From NCBI GenBank assembly GCA_022865965.1, contig JALHTS010000623.1, forward strand, positions 1 to 13,056: 13,056 nucleotides of DNA, given 5' to 3'. The position numbers and the translations under genes were made by a program. Below the pieces are notes generated by a model that searched no databases, was not told the DNA's origin, and saw nothing but the letters and a program-made list of their open reading frames with translations. Each line of letters opens with the position of its first letter. Within the stretch, counting starts at the first letter, position 1. The stretch comes from Ignavibacteriaceae bacterium. Lineage in GTDB: Bacteria; Bacteroidota; Ignavibacteria; Ignavibacteriales; Ignavibacteriaceae. Below are positions 6,608-13,056 of this stretch, in pieces.

Positions 6608-8035
6608 ATGAAGAGGTTTATAAGATTATTCGCAGTTGTCATCTCTTTTTTACTTATTCAGTTAAATGTTTCGGCGCAGACTGAAAAAGATTTAACCGGA
6701 ATATGGGAAGGTAATCTTGTTATTAATCAGACAGTTGAACTCCCTATAGTTTTTAAGTTTGTTGAAGACGATGAAGGAAATTATGAATGTAAAATGGATA
6801 GTCCGAGTCAGGGTGCTAAAGATATCCCAACAGAATCAGTTACCTTAATTGACGATTCAATTATTGTAGATGTAAAAGTAATTGCCGGAAGCTATAATGG
6901 AGTAATAGATTGGGAATCTTCTGAAATTACTGGTAAGTGGAATCAGAGCGGACAATCCTTCGATCTTGTTATAAATAAAGTTGATAAAGCAACTTCCATT
7001 AACCGTCCGCAAGAACCAAAAGAACCGTTTCCGTACAACAGCGAGGATGTTTATTTTGAAAACGTGCCGGATAGTATCACTTTGGCAGGAACTTTTACTT
7101 ATCCGAAGGAAGGCAGCAATTTTGCGGCTGCAATTCTAATCAGCGGCTCTGGTCCGCAAAACCGTAACGAAGAATTACTAGGGCATAAACCATTTCTCGT
7201 TCTTTCAGATCATTTAACCAAAAACGGCTATGCTGTTCTTCGATTTGATGACAGGGGCGTTGCAGAATCTGAAGGCAACTTTCAATCAGCTACAACAGAA
7301 GATTTTGCTAAAGATGTTTTAGCCGCAGTTGAGTATTTAAAATCTCGTATAGAAATTGATATGAAAAAAATAGGCTTAATCGGACACAGTGAAGGCGGAC
7401 TGATTGCACCAATGGCTGCAGTGCAGAATGATGATATAGCATTTATAGTATTAATGGCGGGACCCGGAATATCAGGTGAAGAAATATTATTACTTCAATC
7501 AAGATTAATACAAGAAGCAAGCGGAACTCCGGCAGAGGAAATAAAGAAAAATTTGGAGTTTTCATCAAAAATTTATCAGGAAATTAAAAGTACCGATGAT
7601 ATGGCTATTGCTGAAAAACAAATTAAAGATTTCTTTTGGAAAGAGTATATGGAAATGACAGAGGAAGAAAAAGAAAAAATTGGTGATCCTGAAACATTTC
7701 TTAATATGCAATTAAGAGTAGCTTTAACACCTTGGTTTAAATTTTTCCTTGAATATAATCCTGCACCAACACTTGAAAAAGTGAAATGCCCGGTTCTTGC
7801 AATAATTGGAGAGAAAGATTTACAAGTCCCGCCCAAAGAAAATTTATCCGCAATTGAGAAAGCCCTGAAGAAAGGTGGGAATAAAGATTATACTTTAAAA
7901 GAATTAAGCGGATTAAATCATTTGTCCCAGACAGCAGATACCGGTTCCCCTATTGAGTATGCAAAAATTGAAGAAACATTTTCGCCGGTTGCCTTGGATA
8001 TAATAACTAATTGGCTTAATAAAACTACTAAATAA
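6608..8035 (+). CDS. Exported alpha/beta hydrolase (serine esterase/peptidase-like)
   Basis: The 475-residue protein starts with a signal peptide (MKRF, hydrophobic run to about residue 20, likely cut after VSA at 23), so it acts outside the cytoplasm. Residues about 25-125 are a beta-rich domain (TGIWEGNL... ITGKWNQSG) of the kind found in front of secreted hydrolases. Residues about 145-470 are an alpha/beta hydrolase: oxyanion region SGSGPQNRNE (179-188), FDDRG (213-217), nucleophile elbow GHSEGG with Ser261, acid Asp404 in GEKDLQVPP and His438 in GLNHLSQ. A helical cap (about 290-385) lies between nucleophile and acid. The complete triad indicates an active esterase or acyl-peptidase-like enzyme; the layout resembles the bacterial EstD-type carboxylesterases, but the substrate is unknown. 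It has its own promoter and ribosome site and is followed by a palindromic repeat, so it is probably monocistronic. Confidence 0.9.
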   Translation: MKRFIRLFAVVISFLLIQLNVSAQTEKDLTGIWEGNLVINQTVELPIVFKFVEDDEGNYECKMDSPSQGAKDIPTESVTLIDDSIIVDVKVIAGSYNGVIDWESSEITGKWNQSGQSFDLVINKVDKATSINRPQEPKEPFPYNSEDVYFENVPDSITLAGTFTYPKEGSNFAAAILISGSGPQNRNEELLGHKPFLVLSDHLTKNGYAVLRFDDRGVAESEGNFQSATTEDFAKDVLAAVEYLKSRIEIDMKKIGLIGHSEGGLIAPMAAVQNDDIAFIVLMAGPGISGEEILLLQSRLIQEASGTPAEEIKKNLEFSSKIYQEIKSTDDMAIAEKQIKDFFWKEYMEMTEEEKEKIGDPETFLNMQLRVALTPWFKFFLEYNPAPTLEKVKCPVLAIIGEKDLQVPPKENLSAIEKALKKGGNKDYTLKELSGLNHLSQTADTGSPIEYAKIEETFSPVALDIITNWLNKTTK

Positions 8036-8041
8036 CTTAAC

Positions 8042-8129
8042 TTGTCATTTCGAAGGAATCCGTCTGTTGACGGATGACTGAGAAATCTTTTAACATCCTT
8101 TAGATTTCTCCCTCCGGTCGAAATGACAA
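8042..8129. repeat. Palindromic interspersed repeat with three-way-junction fold
   Basis: TTGTCATTTCGA (8042-8053) and its exact complement TCGAAATGACAA (8118-8129) form a 12-bp closing stem. Inside lie two more perfect hairpins: TCCGTC/GACGGA (8059-8064 with 8069-8074, loop TGTT) and GAGAAATCT/AGATTTCTC (8080-8088 with 8102-8110). Together they can fold into a three-way junction. The GTCATTTCGA and GAGAAATCT words match a type of multi-copy intergenic repeat that I recall from Bacteroidota/Ignavibacteria genomes; copy number cannot be checked here. It starts seven bases after the hydrolase stop and may act as an RNA-stabilising or terminating structure, or be a non-autonomous mobile element. 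Confidence 0.75.
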
Positions 8130-8172
8130 ATATATGTTTCGTAACAGATCCTAAACGCCGAACTATTTTAGT

Positions 8173-8195
8173 TATAATGTTAACCGTTAGGTTAA
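8173..8195 (+). promoter_or_regulatory. Candidate -10 box with adjacent palindrome, alkylation repair gene
   Basis: TATAAT lies at 8173-8178 and is followed by the perfect inverted repeat TTAACC-GTTA-GGTTAA (8180-8195). The repeat would cover the expected transcription start and ends three bases before a GGAG ribosome site (8198-8201; ATG at 8212). Position suits a repressor operator or a 5'-UTR hairpin. No -35 box is evident at the usual spacing. Confidence 0.4.
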
Positions 8196-8211
8196 ATGGA
8201 GAAATCTTAAA

Positions 8212-8925
8212 ATGAGTTTATCAACATTTAGAAAAGACATAAAGAAACTATCAAATTCGGAGAAAGCACAGTTTCTGCAAAGGTTTTTTAAAACCGGTAA
8301 AGGTGAATATGCTGAAGGAGATATATTTCTTGGAATTGTAGTTCCTGTTCAGAGACAAATTGCTAAAAAGTTTAAGGATCTCTCATTTGATGAACTTAAA
8401 GAACTTATTACTTCAAAATATCATGAGGAAAGATTAATTGCTTTGCTTATTCTTGTTGGAAGATTTAAGAAAGCTGATGAAAACGAGAAGGGAAAAATTA
8501 TAAAATTTTATCTTGATCATAGGAAGGGAATAAACAACTGGGATTTAGTTGATCTTTTCGCTCCCAAAATTCTTGGTGAGTATTTAATTGATAAAGATAA
8601 AAGTCTGCTTTACAAATTTGCCAAATCAAAAAATCTTTGGGAAAAGCGAATAGCTATTCTCTCAACTTTTGTTTTTATAAAGAAAAAAGATTTTGACGAT
8701 GCGCTAAAGATTTATGAAATATTGTTAAACGATAAACATGATTTAATTCATAAAGCTGTCGGCTGGATGCTGAGAGAGATTGGTAAAATTGATTTAAAGA
8801 CAGAAGAAGAGTTCTTAAAGAAACATTATAAAACAATGCCACGCACAATGCTGCGATATGCAATAGAAAAATTTCCCGAGAAGAAACGGAAAGCTTACTT
8901 GAAAAGAAGTCCCATCCACAATTAG
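8212..8925 (+). CDS. AlkD-like DNA alkylation repair enzyme
   Basis: The 237-residue, all-helical protein belongs to the DNA alkylation repair (AlkC/AlkD) superfamily, built from HEAT-like repeats. AlkD removes bulky or positively charged alkylated bases such as N3-methyladenine and N7-methylguanine. Residues corresponding to the known AlkD active site are visible: Trp110 and Asp114 in INNWDLVD, Arg146 in LWEKRIAIL and Trp185 in AVGWMLREIGK. The 4-residue Trp-Asp and 39-residue Arg-Trp spacings equal those of the characterised Bacillus cereus AlkD. The basic C-terminus (KKRKAYLKR) is usual and may aid DNA binding. Length is normal for the family. The ATG at 8212 is preceded by GGAG with a 10-base gap. 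The gene stands alone between a palindromic repeat and the DUF4159 gene. Confidence 0.93.
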   Translation: MSLSTFRKDIKKLSNSEKAQFLQRFFKTGKGEYAEGDIFLGIVVPVQRQIAKKFKDLSFDELKELITSKYHEERLIALLILVGRFKKADENEKGKIIKFYLDHRKGINNWDLVDLFAPKILGEYLIDKDKSLLYKFAKSKNLWEKRIAILSTFVFIKKKDFDDALKIYEILLNDKHDLIHKAVGWMLREIGKIDLKTEEEFLKKHYKTMPRTMLRYAIEKFPEKKRKAYLKRSPIHN

Positions 8926-8941
8926 AATGATTATAAAGTCA

Positions 8942-8952
8942 CTTGTCATTTC
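8942..8952. repeat. Possible fragment of the palindromic repeat
   Basis: CTTGTCATTTC is identical to the left end of the repeat region at 8041-8051, and TTCGAAA follows some 20 bases later (8971-8977). Both copies begin shortly after a stop codon. It could be a decayed or truncated copy, but an 11-base match in AT-rich DNA may be chance. Confidence 0.25.
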
Positions 8953-9070
8953 TCTAGTTGTTATCAGCTATTCGAAAGAGTTACCTTCTTTTATTTCAGC
9001 ACTTCTAAAATGACTATATTTTGCCTCAAAAGATTTCATATCTTTCTAATACATTATTGCTAATTAATTG

Positions 9071-9742
9071 ATGAAATTGTACTTAATAATACTACTTTTT
9101 ATTGTTACGAGCACTGAGATATCATTCTCTCAGTCAACCGGAGCATTCTCAATTGCACGTCTGAAATATGGCGGTGGGGCGGACTGGTATAACGATCCAT
9201 CAGCAGAAGTGAATTTGTTAAATTTTATCAAACAGAATACAAATATTAAGGTAGATGCACGTTACCAGTTTATTGATATTTCATCAGATGAAATTTTTTC
9301 TTATCCGTTTTTATTTATGACCGGTCACGGGAATGTAGTCTTTTCCGATGATGATGTAAAAAGATTAAGAACATATCTTGAGAACGGCGGCTTCCTTTAT
9401 ATTGATGATGATTATGGTTTAGATAATGCTTTAAGACGCGAAATGGAAAAAGTTTTTCCGGCAAATGATTTTATCGAATTGCCGTTTAGTCATCCTGTTT
9501 ATAACATCGTTTATAAGTTTGAAAACGGTCCGCCGAAAACTCATAAACACGATGAAAAACCACCACAGGGATTTGGGATTTTTATCGGTGAACGTTTAGC
9601 GGTTTTTTATACTTATGAATCTAATCCAAGTGACGGCTGGGCGGATGCTGAAGTTCATAACAATCCTCAAGAAACCAGAGAGGAAGCACTTAAGTTTGGA
9701 ACGAACATAGTCGTATTTGCATTGAGTCAATCGTTAAAATGA
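9071..9742 (+). CDS. DUF4159 family exported protein
   Basis: I place the start at the ATG at 9071; a TTG codon directly before it (9068) is the alternative. The first 20 or so residues (MKLYLIILLFIVTSTEISFS) form a signal peptide, so the mature protein of about 200 residues lies in the periplasm or envelope. Family features include FSIARLKYGGGADWYNDP near the mature N-terminus, YPFLFMTGHGNVVFSD, the LRTYLENGGFLYIDDDYG segment and a late GERLAVFYTYESNPSDGW. The GHG and GGF-DDD elements are the conserved core of DUF4159, which has a glutamine-amidotransferase/flavodoxin-like look but no proven activity. The full family length seems present. Its stop overlaps the start of the DUF4175 gene (ATGA, 9739-9742), so both are made together. 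The pair often occurs with MoxR/DUF58/BatA-type genes, none of which is visible here. Confidence 0.88.
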   Translation: MKLYLIILLFIVTSTEISFSQSTGAFSIARLKYGGGADWYNDPSAEVNLLNFIKQNTNIKVDARYQFIDISSDEIFSYPFLFMTGHGNVVFSDDDVKRLRTYLENGGFLYIDDDYGLDNALRREMEKVFPANDFIELPFSHPVYNIVYKFENGPPKTHKHDEKPPQGFGIFIGERLAVFYTYESNPSDGWADAEVHNNPQETREEALKFGTNIVVFALSQSLK

Positions 9743-12700
9743 ATAGTGATTCCACATATTACAAGGAAATAATTAACCGGTTAGAATTGACAGACCGAAA
9801 AGAATACTTGCGTTTGATTCTACTCGGCCTATTAAAAACCGGATTGATTGGCATTTCACTTTTTACTTTATTCAGTTTTGCAGAGTTGATTGGAAATTTT
9901 TCGTCATTAATAAGAACAATTTTATTTTTTGTTTTTTTGATTACAGTTCTTGCTCTTATTTTGTTTAACGTTATCGTACCTTTATTCAAATACTTTAAAA
10001 TTTTTACTGAAAGAAATTATTTAGAAACAGCAGGAAAAGTAGGCTGTCATTTCCCTGAAATAAAGGATGATCTGAAAAATGCAATGCAGCTTGTTGCAGT
10101 GAACGATCCACATCTTTATTCATCATTGCTTGTTGAAGCTGCGTTTAAAAGTGTGTATGATAAAACGAAATCAATCAAGTTCGGTTCCGTTATTAAATTT
10201 GACTCTCTTAAAAAACCGGCTGTAAATTTTTCAATATCTATATTATTGGCAGCTTTATTCTTTCTGCTCATTCCAGGATTAACTGAAGCATCTGGCAGGT
10301 TGATTCAATTCGGTCGTGAGTTTATTCCACCGGTAAGATTTCAGTTCGAAGTTATACCCGGTGATGCCGAAATAACAAAAGGATCGTCATTTGAAATATC
10401 AATTAAAATTAATGGTGATCAACCAACAAATGTCATTTTATTTACTAAGGAAGGTGAACAAACCGAATATTCGGAATTTAAGTTGACTGCGGATTCTTTA
10501 AAAAATTACAGGTTTGAAATAAAATCTGTTCGTTCATCATTTAATTATTTTGTTCAGGCAGATGAAGTTGAAAGTGAAAATTACAGAATTGATGTGGTTG
10601 ACAGACCAATCATTAAAACAATTTCATTCAAAATAAATCCGCCCACATATTCAAAAATTCCTCAATTTGAACAAAAAGATAACGGTAATATAACTGCACT
10701 CATTGGTTCTCGGATTGACGTTTCGCTTTCATCAACAAAAGAACTATCATCTTCCTTTATTGAATTTGATGACACAACTCAAGTTGAATTAAAGTTAGAT
10801 AACAATATTGCTGTTGGAAATTTCAGGGTTAGAAAAGAAACTTCATACAGAATAATAATCCGTGATAAAAAAAATAACGACAATCAGAATCCTATAACAT
10901 ATTTTATTAAACCTGTTTTTGATGAGTTCCCACAAATTGAATTATTATTTCCCGGAAAGGATATTTCACTTGGTAGTGATAATCGTATTTCTCTAGGTGC
11001 AAGAATTTCAGATGATTTCGGATTTACAAAACTGCTGCTTTATTATAGGTTATCGAGATCAAAATATGAACAGTTAAAGGAAGAATTCACTTCCATTGAA
11101 ATTCCAATCCAATCATCACAAAAAGAAGTTGATATAAATTATGTCTGGAATCTTACCCAGCTTCTACCTGCTGTTGATGATATTTATTCTTACTACTTAG
11201 AGATTTTTGATAATGACAATGTGAGCGGACCAAAGTCAGCGAAAACATCGGTCTTCAATGTCCGAGTGCCTTCATTAGATGAATTACTTACTCAAGTTGA
11301 TAAAGTTCAGAATGAAGCTGTTGATGAACTCAGTACAACCCTTAAAGAAGCAGAACAGCTAAGAAAAGATTTAGAAAAGATTGATCAGGATTTGAAGCAG
11401 GATAAAAAAGAATTAACCTGGGAAGAAAAAGAAAAAGTTGAAAAAGCTCTTGATAAGTTTGAAGAACTCCAGGAAAAAATGAGTGATGTTCGCGAAAATC
11501 TTCAGAAGATGCAGCAAGAATTACAGCAAAATGATCTCTTATCAAAAGAGACTTTAGAAAAATATATGGAGCTTCAGGAGTTGATGAGCGAACTTACCAG
11601 CGACGAGATGAAAAAAGCGTGGGAAAAATTAAGAGATATGCTCGAACAGATGAACAGGAACATGACACAGAATGAAATGCAGAATATGAAGATTGATGAA
11701 GAGCGTTTTAAAAAAAGTATTGAACGAACACTTAACCTTCTTAAAAGAATTCAGGTTGAACAAAAGTTTGATGAACTGATGAAAAGAACTGAACAAATTA
11801 CTGAGCAGCAGCAAGAACTAAGTGAGCAAACAAAACAAAGTGATGCTAATAATCAAAAAAAATCTGAACAGCTAAGTAAAAAGCAGGATGAGATTTCAAA
11901 ACAGTTGGAAAATCTTTCCGAAAATATGGAAGAACTTTCCAAAAAGATGAACGAGATAGATGATATGCCGTCTGAGGAGATGCAAAAACTTCTTGATGAG
12001 TTCATGAAGCAAATGAATGAAGAACTGTCTAAACAAGCTTCAAAAGATATTAAACAAAAACAGATGCAGAAGGCACAACAAAACCAGCAGCAGTTGAGTC
12101 AGAATATGGAACAAGTGCTGGAAATGCTTCAGCAAATGAAAGATCAGATGATGCAGCAGAACCAGATGCAGGTACTCACCGACATGATGCGAATACTTGA
12201 CAACCTTCTTAAGTTATCTCAACAGCAGGAAGAACTAAAGAAACAATCTGAAAAACTTGATCCGAATTCATCACAGTTTACTGAAAATGCTCAACAGCAA
12301 AATAGCCTAAAGCAAAATCTTAATCGTCTATTACAGCAACTTTCAGATCTTTCTCAAAAAACTTTTGCTGTTTCACCGGAAATGGGAAAAGCACTTGGTA
12401 ATGCAAATCAAAAAATGGATGTATCGATACAATCTATGCAAAACCGCAATGGACCTTTTGCAGCAATTACTCAGGGTGAAGCGATGAAGCATTTAAATGA
12501 AGCCGCTTCAATGTTAAAAAACTCAATGGAATCAATGATGCAAGGTGGCAGTGGTGGCGGAATGATGTCGCTTATGCAGCAGCTTCAGCAGATGGGCGGA
12601 CAGCAAATGTCTCTAAATAATATGACACAAATGCTTCAACAAATGATGCAGGGAAATATGACTTCTGAACAGCTTGCCGAATTTCAGCGTCTTGGTCAAC

Positions 12701-13056
12701 AGCAAGACCTTATAAGAAAATCCCTCGAACAGTTAAATGAAGAAGCAAAACTTTCCGGTGAATCGAAAAAAATTCCTGCTGACCTGGAAAATATTGTAAA
12801 GCAAATGCAGGAAGTTATTACCGATATGAATACAGAACGACTTGATGATGACCTAATTCAAAAGCAGGAGAAAATATTATCTAAATTGCTTGACGCACAG
12901 CGTTCTATTAATGAAAGAGATTTTGAAAAAGAAAGAAGATCGGAAACAGGGCAGAGCATTGTTCGGCAATCACCTTCTGAGCTGAATCTTTCATCGGATC
13001 AGGGCAAAAACAAAATTAAAGACGAATTAAATCGTGCAGTTCGTGAAGGCTATAAA
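9739..13056 (+). CDS. DUF4175 family membrane/coiled-coil protein (3' partial)
   Basis: The frame from the ATG at 9739 stays open to the last base, giving 1106 residues without a stop. Two membrane helices lie near residues 27-52 and 58-83, and a third at about 160-180. Next comes a beta-rich, probably periplasmic part (about 190-510) with DUF4175 landmarks: VRFQFEVIPGDAEITKG, INPPTYSKIP, ISDDFGFTKLLLYYR and LEIFDNDNVSGPKSAKT. From about 515 onward it is almost wholly helical coiled coil, very rich in Gln, Met, Glu and Lys, broken by a GGSGGG patch near residue 936. The final NRAVREGYK resembles the end of such proteins, so only a short tail is probably missing. Function is unknown; the topology suggests a membrane-anchored protein with a long extracytoplasmic rod. 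It is translationally coupled to the DUF4159 gene. No Shine-Dalgarno beyond the overlap is apparent. Confidence 0.88.
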   Translation, partial: MNSDSTYYKEIINRLELTDRKEYLRLILLGLLKTGLIGISLFTLFSFAELIGNFSSLIRTILFFVFLITVLALILFNVIVPLFKYFKIFTERNYLETAGKVGCHFPEIKDDLKNAMQLVAVNDPHLYSSLLVEAAFKSVYDKTKSIKFGSVIKFDSLKKPAVNFSISILLAALFFLLIPGLTEASGRLIQFGREFIPPVRFQFEVIPGDAEITKGSSFEISIKINGDQPTNVILFTKEGEQTEYSEFKLTADSLKNYRFEIKSVRSSFNYFVQADEVESENYRIDVVDRPIIKTISFKINPPTYSKIPQFEQKDNGNITALIGSRIDVSLSSTKELSSSFIEFDDTTQVELKLDNNIAVGNFRVRKETSYRIIIRDKKNNDNQNPITYFIKPVFDEFPQIELLFPGKDISLGSDNRISLGARISDDFGFTKLLLYYRLSRSKYEQLKEEFTSIEIPIQSSQKEVDINYVWNLTQLLPAVDDIYSYYLEIFDNDNVSGPKSAKTSVFNVRVPSLDELLTQVDKVQNEAVDELSTTLKEAEQLRKDLEKIDQDLKQDKKELTWEEKEKVEKALDKFEELQEKMSDVRENLQKMQQELQQNDLLSKETLEKYMELQELMSELTSDEMKKAWEKLRDMLEQMNRNMTQNEMQNMKIDEERFKKSIERTLNLLKRIQVEQKFDELMKRTEQITEQQQELSEQTKQSDANNQKKSEQLSKKQDEISKQLENLSENMEELSKKMNEIDDMPSEEMQKLLDEFMKQMNEELSKQASKDIKQKQMQKAQQNQQQLSQNMEQVLEMLQQMKDQMMQQNQMQVLTDMMRILDNLLKLSQQQEELKKQSEKLDPNSSQFTENAQQQNSLKQNLNRLLQQLSDLSQKTFAVSPEMGKALGNANQKMDVSIQSMQNRNGPFAAITQGEAMKHLNEAASMLKNSMESMMQGGSGGGMMSLMQQLQQMGGQQMSLNNMTQMLQQMMQGNMTSEQLAEFQRLGQQQDLIRKSLEQLNEEAKLSGESKKIPADLENIVKQMQEVITDMNTERLDDDLIQKQEKILSKLLDAQRSINERDFEKERRSETGQSIVRQSPSELNLSSDQGKNKIKDELNRAVREGYK

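Noticed and set aside
9005..9025. TATATTTTG before the DUF4159 gene considered as a Bacteroidota-type -7 box (TAnnTTTG)
   Set aside because: The spacing is off by one base and no -33 TTTG partner is seen, so it is too weak to list as a promoter.
9759..9989. Minus-strand 76-codon ORF inside the DUF4175 gene
   Set aside because: It lies wholly inside a well-supported gene on the other strand, encodes low-complexity basic sequence and matches no family.
11342..11814. Two minus-strand ORFs opposite the coiled-coil region
   Set aside because: They are complements of Gln/Glu/Lys-rich codons, which give Leu/Phe/Ser-rich shadows; no start signal or domain.
12000..12680. Repeated ATGCAGCAG-like words considered as a DNA tandem repeat
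   Set aside because: The repetition has no fixed unit length and follows from Met/Gln-rich coding, so it is protein composition and not a DNA repeat array.

Overview
The window is AT-rich and every gene I can support lies on the + strand. The protein families suggest a member of the Bacteroidota/Chlorobiota group, most likely an Ignavibacteria-type bacterium. The pointers are a large outer-membrane metalloprotease/beta-propeller/barrel protein, a DUF4159-DUF4175 gene pair, a DUF2905 protein, several starts without a clear Shine-Dalgarno, and a palindromic repeat based on TTGTCATTTCGA. This placement is inference from families and composition, not from a marker gene.

Layout. (1) 1-2622: 3' part of a surface protein with a HELVH zinc-protease motif, a TolB-like propeller and a C-terminal outer-membrane barrel. 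(2) 2623-2729: short gap with a hairpin, a 24-bp dyad and a 9-bp direct repeat, probably the control region of the next two genes. (3) 2730-5556: two sensor-kinase genes one base apart. The first is a GAF protein with a degenerate kinase core. The second is a PAS hybrid histidine kinase with a receiver. (4) 5557-5844: non-coding gap with weak hairpins. (5) 5845-6455: Nudix hydrolase overlapping a small DUF2905 membrane protein. (6) 6608-8035: exported alpha/beta hydrolase with its own promoter and strong ribosome binding site. (7) 8042-8129: imperfect palindromic interspersed repeat that can fold into a three-way junction. (8) 8212-8925: AlkD-like DNA alkylation repair glycosylase. (9) 9071-13056: DUF4159 protein overlapping by four bases a very long DUF4175 membrane/coiled-coil protein that runs off the window.

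How they work together. The kinase pair looks like one signalling unit: the GAF protein has lost several kinase signature residues, so it may act as a sensor or partner for the intact hybrid kinase. No output regulator is present in the window. DUF4159 and DUF4175 form an envelope-associated pair of unknown function, often found with MoxR/DUF58/BatA-type genes, none of which are visible here. The Nudix, hydrolase and AlkD genes look like ordinary housekeeping or stress genes. I do not see a defence system, CRISPR array, transposase, rRNA or tRNA. The least explained items are the degenerate/intact kinase pair with its dyad control region, the three-arm repeat, and the DUF4159-DUF4175 pair.
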